From: Rhizophagus clarus
Taxonomy: Eukaryota > Glomeromycota > Glomeromycetes > Glomerales > Glomeraceae
NCBI GenBank assembly: GCA_015698045.1
Contig: BLAL01000334.1
Coordinates: 682,001 to 746,000 of the forward strand
Length of the DNA: 64,000 nucleotides
Direction: 5' to 3'
Part shown: piece after piece, positions 57,179-64,000 of the stretch
How the letters are laid out: every line of letters begins with the position of its first letter
Position numbering within the stretch: the stretch's first letter is position 1
The notes under the pieces: generated by a model
Database searches by the model: none
The model's input: the letters and a program-made list of their open reading frames with translations, nothing else
What the model was told of the DNA's origin: nothing
Position numbers and translations under genes: made by a program

Positions 57179-57469
57179 TTAGTCTCAGGTTGTGAAAGAA
57201 AAAGTAGCAGAAAAGCACAAACAAGAAAATTTTATTTCTAACTTTTTAACACTAAACAGAAGGATAGAACAGTCTAAAACTTCCAAATAAAAAGAAAGAG
57301 AATATAAAAATTTGAAAAAAATAAGGTAGGAAAAATTCTGGCCATGATGATAATGAAGTTTGCAAGACAGAAACATTAAAAAATGAGTCAGAAAAAATTT
57401 AGTTTTTTGCAAATTTTCAGGAACGGAAAAGAGTTTTTTTTTTTTTATAATATAATAATCATTTTATAC

Positions 57470-57625
57470 AAATTTACTATATATGATTCCAAAATTTTAA
57501 CTTCCTATTATATATCTATAAATATGACTCTTTTATATTTTGCTTTCTATTATACAAAATTCTATATGATTTAAAAAAAAATTTTAAGCAAATTTTTTTG
57601 TTATTTATATATATATTGTTCAGGA
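57470..57625. mobile_element. Solo end of an AGGAYYCC-family element
   Basis: TTTTAACTTCCTATTATATATC through TATATATTGTTCAGGAT matches the right end of 36195-40163 (about 40005-40160). The terminal bases are decayed and no partner end is visible. Confidence 0.6.
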
Positions 57626-57876
57626 TTTTATTTTCACAAATATATTTTTTTGCTATTTTTTAATTTTTAGAGAAGAAATTTATATTACATTTCAAAAAAT
57701 TTGGTTATATATCAGATTTTTGGTTATATTTTAAAAATTTATTATAATTTCAAAAATTATTTAAATTTAAAGTTATATAAGATGCATTTAAAAAAAAAAT
57801 TTTTATATTAATGTACTTAAAAAATTGGTTGCACTGATAGTATATGGAGGGTGTGCATTTATGGAGAAGAGTTGAC

Positions 57877-57887
57877 TATATAAATAA
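57877..57887 (+). promoter_or_regulatory. TATA-like box upstream of the oxygenase gene
   Basis: TATATAAATAA lies about 140 bp before the ATG at 58028, a plausible core promoter position. It is the first strong TATA text in the gene-bearing right part of the window. Confidence 0.4.
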
Positions 57888-58027
57888 GATCTGCACTATT
57901 TTTTTTTTGTTACACTGTCACGCCCTATAGATGACGTTAAACCTATCTGTCATCCCCTATCTGTCACCAGGTGGTCAGCCGACCATTAAAACTTTTCACT
58001 CCGTAACATAGCACATCCAGTTCCAAT

Positions 58028-59739
58028 ATGGATGGTTTTGTTCTTCCTACGATTGATTTTGACCTTTATATGAGAGATAAAACAACCTTAGCAGCAATAA
58101 ATGAAAGTAAAAAGGTGGAAATTTCATATATCGGACATATAATTCGTTATTTTCATTGTTATTAATATTAGAAATATTAGACTGCGAATGCCTTACGCGA
58201 CTATGGAGCTTTATTAGTTAAAAATTCAGGCGTAAAGGCCGATGATAATTCTCGTTTTTTGGTTTGTAATTAATTTTAGAATGACGTAAGAATTCATTAT
58301 TACTCACATCTACTATTGATTCATATAGGATTTAATTGAAGATTATTTCGCTCAACCACTGGAGGTAAACAAATGCCATTGTCTCATAAGGAATAGACTC
58401 AAAAGTTGTTAAAGAAATCAATCGTTTGAAAATATTTATTTATAATTATAAATAAAAAATTGAAGGCTAAACTTAAAGATGCACGTCCAGACGTTGGTTT
58501 TCAAGTTGGAGTTACTCCAGAATTCACTGAAGAGCCTAAGTGTCACAGGGATATCGATTGTCAAAAGCTAATTAGTCAGGTGTTTAATTATTCCACAGCT
58601 ATTGAATATAATTTCTGTTTTGAATTCATTGAAATAGTCATTATTAGATACCAGAAGAAAATAGACCCCTACCTACATCGGGTCCTGATCCTAAATGGCG
58701 ATTCTTTTGGCGAATTGGAGAGATCCCAGAAGAAACGAAATATCCGCAACTCAATGCTGATCCTGTAATACCCGAAGGTCTGTTTATGGATGTTGAATAA
58801 GCGTTTTTTTCCTGAACTAACCGAATTCATTATAGCCTTTAAAGATATCTGGCCTGCCATAATGAATGAATGGGGAAGTCAAATGCACCGTGTTGTACTT
58901 GGTGTCGCTGAAATGGCTTCTGTTGGATTTGGGATGCTTGCCGATGAGTTACCTGAGCTTACAAAAAATGGGCCTCATTTACTAGCTCCAACTGGAAGTG
59001 ATTTGGACAAGTATGGAGTTCTTGGAACCATTTTTGCCGGTAAATAATAATCTTTTAATAATGCATATTTAAAATTATAAAATTATTTTACTGATGATTT
59101 TTGAAACTTCGTTTATATAGGTTTTCATTATGACCTGAATTTCTTGTTAGTATATTTTATCACATGTTTGAAGAATTTGATGGATATTTGTTTATTTATT
59201 TAATAGTTTATAAACTTTAGGACGATTCACGGAAAATCTCGTTTTCCTGGTTTACATATTTGGCCACGTAATGGAGGCGTAAAGATACAGGTCCGCGTAC
59301 CAGATGGCCACCTCTTAGGTATTTTTAAATTAAAATTTTTTTTTTTTTTGGTCCAAGTTGTTCATTTGTCGAATTTTTTTATTACTTCATCGCGGTAGTT
59401 CAAGCTGGAAAACAATTCGAATGGATTACAGGTGGTGAAGTAAAGGCTGGATATCATGAAGTTGTAGTAACAGAAGATACGATCAAGGTAATAGCTTATC
59501 GTTTATATGTAATAAGGCCTACTTAATTGTGATTTACAATTTAGGCCATTGAAGATGCCAAAAATACGAGATCAGACCGTCCTCTTTGGCGTATATCATC
59601 CACTTTCTTTCTCCACGTTGCAAGTGATAAAATCTTACAACCCCTGGAGCCATTTAAACCGAATCTATCTCTTTATCCGCCTATTTTTGCTGGTGATCAA
59701 GTAAAACACGAGCTGGGACTTATTGAATTAATGAAGTAG
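58028..59739 (+). CDS. Fe(II)/2-oxoglutarate-type oxygenase (isopenicillin-N-synthase-like), ten exons
   Basis: Exons 58028-58114, 58181-58261, 58329-58364, 58466-58579, 58648-58777, 58836-59039, 59121-59145, 59221-59318, 59399-59487 and 59545-59739 have GT/AG introns and consistent phases, giving 352 residues with no break. The double-stranded beta-helix carries HYD (His220, Asp222) and a second His in KAGYHEVVV (His278), the iron triad. WRIS near residue 304 fits the R-x-S carboxylate-binding pair. Upstream words PKWRFFWRIGEIP and QMHRVVLGVAEM are those of fungal clavaminate/IPNS-like proteins. It should be a soluble oxygenase acting on a small molecule; the substrate cannot be told. The iron-binding HYD is encoded by a 25-nt exon. 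Confidence 0.88.
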
Positions 59740-60626
59740 TTTTGTTTTTACAAATAATGTGTAATATAAAATAACAAACTTACAAGCCGATTTTCAGATG
59801 CTGACATAATGCTAGCCAAAATTTTCTAATTTTTAATTCTGGCCGAATACTTCCAATCCGTAAAATTGTCACGAGGACGTGTCCAAATTCATTATTGTAC
59901 TACAAAATGTCTTGATATCAATTTATACCTTAAAAGAGATAGTTAAAAATTCGCTGTGGTTCTGTTTTTCCCTCCTGATTTCCGTTACATCATTGTTGCT
60001 AAAATAAATAATAAATTTACAGTATACAAAAAAAAGTGTTTGTCCGAGAATCTGGGGGAAAGGGTATTCATCACAACTTGGTAGTACAGTAATCTACTGC
60101 GGGAACATTATAGTCGTGTGAGGCTAAAATTTTCTCAGGGTTACCAATACTCCTTCTATGGAAACTGTCCTCGGTCTTCAGTTTTAAGTCCGTCCGCGCC
60201 TTTCTTTACTTTTTCTTCTATATATCCTTTCCTCTGCTTACCTTGAGCTTCATTCTTTGTTGCTCCTCTTCTGTTCACGATCTTGTACGATTATTCACCA
60301 ACTATTCCCACTACACCCTCCTTAACAAGCCGTTTCAAAAATTTTGTAATTTTATACTAGTAATTTTTTATTCGCCACTTTACCTTCACTTACGATTTAT
60401 TTTCTTATTGTATTCTAACACAGAATTCGGTTTATCGGACATTCTTTTTTTTTATTTAAAATTCTTGCAACCACAATATTTTGGCGGTTCTTGATCTTAC
60501 CTAATTTTGCCAGACTTTCTCTTCTCCTTAAATTCATTGCCCAAGGAATCAAACCTTTGAGCAAATTATATCATAATTAGTTTCTACAGCTAACACAATA
60601 TACCCTTTTGAACAATCATTTATCTT
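59740..60626. other. Intergenic: 3' end of the oxygenase gene and upstream region of the APSES gene
   Basis: No coding exon is supported. G+C rises from about 60040 to 60240 (TTGTCCGAGAATCTGGGGGA..., CTCGGTCTTCAG), which would suit a 5' UTR or promoter of the next gene. TCTATATATCC at about 60217 is a weak TATA candidate. Confidence 0.5.
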
Positions 60627-62272
60627 ATGTCTCAGCTAATTGCGACTTTAAAAACGTTCACCGAGACAAGTGCTACTGGCCAGAAGACAACTGTTACCGA
60701 GAATTTACCACTTATATTAGGTCAGAGACACAAGTCTGCTATGATAAAGAAAAGGACTATCAAACAACAAGTCTCCGACGACGACGATGGGATCAAGAAT
60801 GAACCGGAGGCCTACCGTCCATATACTGCTACTAATATCAAAATCAAGAGAACAAAATACTCTACTTCTTTAGATCCTCGAGGTTACATTCCTGGTAATT
60901 CTAACATTAATGATGCCATTAGTTTCTTTAAATATTGAGTTACTAATTTATATTTGTATGATTAGTATATGAATTCACTATTAATGATCAACCAATTATG
61001 TGGGATCGAGAGAATGGATACGTTCATTTTACTGGAATATGGAAAGCCCTCGGTAATAATAAAGCCGATATCGCTAGATTAGTGGATACTCATCCGGATT
61101 TAGCATCAACTATCAAGAAAGTTAGAGGAGGATTTCTTAAAATCCAAGGAACTTGGTTTGTTGAAATTTTTTTTTCCTTGAATTAATGAATATCATTTTA
61201 CACCATTTCGATTATTTTCATGATTATTAGTTGAACTAACATAATAAACATATTTAAATGCTGTCATTTTCTTAATATTTTAAGGATGCCATATGAAAAA
61301 GCATATGAGCTTTGTCGTCGGACATGCTATGCTGTTCGCGAAGAACTTGTTCCTTTGTTCGGACCTTTGTTTCCTTCACAAGCACTGGATCCGACACAGC
61401 CTGGATTTGGCCGCTTGACTCTCACTGATTCAGTACCAACTAAGAAACGGCAAAGACGCAAACCAAAGGATACACGCGTAGATAATATTTCCATCGCGAA
61501 TAATAATAAAGACAAGGGCATAAAAGCTAGTATAATTATGTCACCTCCAATTGAAGAGAATGGTGGTGGTAATGTTAACGATGTAAAGTGCGGAATTCAT
61601 AATGATTTCTCCTCAGTTGATCAATCCATACAGTTCTCGAAGTTTCAAAATGCAGAGAACAATAATCATTTAATTATTTTGCGCAAACAAAAGAGAACAT
61701 CTGAGGACTTACATTTTGCCGAGAATATGATAGAAAATCAGCTATTGTCCAAACGAAGAAGGCAGCAATCCTCAGAGAATGGTAGTCTTGGTGATGATGA
61801 AAATTCATCTTCTGAATATGATCCAAATACATTAACTATCGGTCGTCGTGGTTCAGATTCAGCTTATTCTAGTTCATCTCAACATAATGATCTAAAGTAT
61901 CAATACTCACCTACCGATGCTGTCGAATCAACGTTTAAAGACCATTACAACGAAATCTTACATTCGTTTAAATCTTCTGGTACTCTTATTCAAAAAAAAA
62001 GTTCTTATCATCCACAAATAGATTCTTACGCTCCGTATCCTCCTCCAACTGTTCATCCTATATCTCCTCAGCAAACACCATCGCCTTTAACCGAACATGA
62101 CCTTTATGAAGCAATTAGTGCTACTATTGCTTTACAACAATTATCGCAAGATAATGGCGCACGTCCTTTGCAAAAGGATCAAACTCGCAACACTTGGCCC
62201 AGAAATTTTATCATGGGTAATCGTGAATTTCAGTTTATTGGAACTCGATACCGTGTCGTTCGTTATTGGTAA
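60627..62272 (+). CDS. KilA-N/APSES-domain transcription factor, Xbp1-like, three exons
   Basis: Exons 60627-60894, 60966-61155 and 61285-62272 join in phase to give 481 residues, unbroken. Residues about 90-196 form the DNA-binding domain: MWDRENGYVHFTGIWKALGN, DIARLVDTHPDL, RGGFLKIQGTW, MPYEKAYELCRR, then LVPLFGPLFPSQAL...PGFGRL, the word order of yeast Xbp1 and its fungal relatives. A nuclear-localisation-like KKRQRRKPK lies at 206-214. The long C-terminal part is Ser/Asn/Gln-rich and disordered, with a short conserved-looking helix LYEAISATIALQQL near residue 425. Xbp1-type factors repress transcription under stress or quiescence; that role here is inferred. The ATG at 60627 is the first in frame and gives a plausible N-terminus. 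Confidence 0.9.
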
Positions 62273-63516
62273 ATTATATGGTGTTTTATTTAATTTATTC
62301 AGGCATAATAGTGTAAGAATAAATGTTGTTGAACATTTTTTTTTGTAAATAATTATTTATTTAGAGGATAACGTACGCGATTTATCACGCTTTTATTGCA
62401 TTTTACATTACTCCTTCATTTAGCTTTTCCCATTTTTCTATGTTTGGACAATTGCTTTTACGATATCAACTTTTATTTGTATATTTCTCTTGCTATGATT
62501 AATTTGTATATATATTTGTTGTAAACTTGTAGATACTAGTTGTTATTCCTTTCTCTTCTCTTATTATTATATTATTCATTATATTATTATTATACATTCC
62601 TGTTTTTATTAGTGAAAATTCTACTTTGTTAAATGTATTACTTGTATTATCAATTATAGTTTGTATATATATATATATATATATTAATATAACGGACTTT
62701 TTGAAAAATATCAGTGAATTGTTATGTCATGTAGACTTATAATATATCACGTGTGCTGTGATGGTTGGCTGCGGATAACTACAGTATTTAACATTTATGT
62801 GTGTGTATATATATATTAACCAAATTAATCATATGAAAAAATGTAACTTCTAAAGATGTATCTTTTACTGTAGTGCTCAAAGATCTTGACTTTTTCACCA
62901 TCTCTATTTAACATTGTTTTAACAATAGTTATAGATAATAGGATGCCATGTATACCCAATCAATTTTTAGCAGAGCATATGACCTTAACTATAATTATTC
63001 GAGATCTTTGGCTGTATAAACTTTTTTGGAATTCTAGATGACTATATGATCATATTTGATATTATAGTGATAATTCAGGAGTTTAAAAAGCTTCATGCGT
63101 GATATTTTGTGATAGTGATAAATAATCTAGAAATAACCTTATTTTTCTTCGATTATATATATATAACGCAAAGCTTTACACCTTACACATATCACCCATA
63201 CCGTACATGTTGACTTATTGAATTTAAAAATTATTTTTTTTTTTTCCTCAAACTTTCACCTTTCAGTCCTTGGGTGGTTTAACTTATTACTTTTTTAAGA
63301 GAAATTTCGAGTTTCATCTCAATTTTGTTATTTAGGTATTTGTCATAAAATACATCTATTTTTATATAATTTATATTTTTTACTATTGTTTCGTGTACGT
63401 TTTGGTTATTTTTTTTATCAAACTTTCCAGCTACAAGCTGTTAAATTGTTTATTAGAAAGTTCAAAATTACAATTTTAAAATAGACAAGACATTAACCGT
63501 TATCCAATAATCATAC
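62273..63516. other. Intergenic DNA between the APSES gene and the right-edge gene
   Basis: AT-rich, with TATATA runs (about 62662-62690 and 62805-62815) and no frame or RNA gene I can support. It must hold the terminator of one gene and the promoter of the next; TATATAATTTATATTTT near 63364 is a candidate. Confidence 0.5.
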
Positions 63517-64000
63517 ATGACGGACGTTCTCGGGTACGTTACCGACGTCCTTCAAAACATTAATGATGGCAATGTGGAATATTGCAAGACGGTGCGTTAT
63601 CAAGGACAACGTAATGAACAAATTGAGCATTTTGATGCTGTTTTAAGAAAACTGCTGGAAAAACATATTTACCTAGAAGAGGAGGTCGCTCGTTATCAAT
63701 CGTTATTGAATGAAAATGATTCTGTAGTCATTATTAAAGATAGTTCTTTACCCACCACTACTATTGAAGATTGTCTCCAAGTGAATCAATCTAACGAAAC
63801 CGCCAAATTAACCCTGCCCTCTGGTAAATGTCAAATCAATCAAATCAATAGTGATCATGTAAATAATCAGATTCAGGTTGACAACGATTTAAATTCAGAT
63901 AGCTCTCCTAATACGCCACCCTACTTGGAACATGGTGATCGAGTTTGTCTAGAATGTTTAGATCAATGCACAAACGTTGCTTTGGCCGTTACTAGTGGTG
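63517..64000 (+). CDS. N-terminal 161 codons of an unrecognised gene, runs off the right edge
   Basis: Open from ATG 63517 to the window end without an intron. Codon use is balanced like the two genes before it, unlike the repeats. Residues about 30-65 look helical and coiled-coil-prone (RNEQIEHFDAVLRKLLEK, YLEEEVARYQSLL). A Ser/Asn/Asp-rich linker follows, then HGDRVCLECLDQCTNVAL with a CxxC-like pair, perhaps the start of a zinc site. No family was recognised. Confidence 0.75.
   Translation, partial: MTDVLGYVTDVLQNINDGNVEYCKTVRYQGQRNEQIEHFDAVLRKLLEKHIYLEEEVARYQSLLNENDSVVIIKDSSLPTTTIEDCLQVNQSNETAKLTLPSGKCQINQINSDHVNNQIQVDNDLNSDSSPNTPPYLEHGDRVCLECLDQCTNVALAVTSG

Overview
The window is AT-rich eukaryotic (fungal) DNA. 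Introns are short with GT/AG ends, interstitial TTAGGG repeats occur, and many degraded class I and class II transposons are stacked on each other. The mix (D5-like primase-helicase relic, FAR1/SWIM-type MULE transposase, Plavaka-like transposase, coiled-coil protein fragments, extreme A+T) reminds me of an arbuscular mycorrhizal fungus such as Rhizophagus. That assignment is from memory of such proteins, not from a search.

Layout. 1-2.3 kb: minus-strand relic of a D5-like primase/SF3 helicase. 2.4-3.1 kb: a divergent two-exon Cys/His-rich mini-gene followed by clustered TCCTAGTTG repeats. 3.26-4.27 kb: hAT-like element. 6-9.4 kb: degraded coding remnants, small MITEs and a 672-bp Tc1-like foldback palindrome. 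9.385-17.904 kb: a large TIR element with an ATA target duplication, carrying a degraded spliced Myb/SANT-like gene whose first intron has taken two successive LINE insertions. 17.9-19.3 kb: repeats. 19.3-27.3 kb and 27.3-51.3 kb: two head-to-tail copies (X and Y) of a second LINE (endonuclease, RT, RNase H), both torn apart by nested DNA transposons. X holds an AGGACCCC-type element which in turn holds an apparently intact MULE (22.2-25.7 kb) with an 864-residue transposase. Y holds at least a dozen nested insertions, including an element at 40.5-45.1 kb with a second, apparently intact, four-exon Myb/SANT-like gene. 51.3-55.8 kb: Plavaka-like transposase relic split by another AGGAYYCC element. 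54.9-55.1 kb: TTAGGG-like array.

From about 57.85 kb the character changes to ordinary genes: an intact ten-exon Fe(II)/2-oxoglutarate-type oxygenase (58,028-59,739), an intact three-exon KilA-N/APSES transcription factor of the Xbp1 type (60,627-62,272), and the 5' part of an unrecognised coiled-coil gene running off the right edge.

Most unusual: tandem arrays inside three unrelated families of non-coding DNA transposons are built of mini-exon/intron modules. Each unit has a polypyrimidine tract and AG acceptor, a roughly 24-45 nt exon-like core, a GTAAG/GTGAG donor and an ACTAAY branch-like site. Second: both Myb/SANT-like genes lie in separate TIR elements with 3-bp target duplications and no visible DDE transposase. 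Third: the MULE transposase intron consists largely of a telomere-repeat minisatellite.
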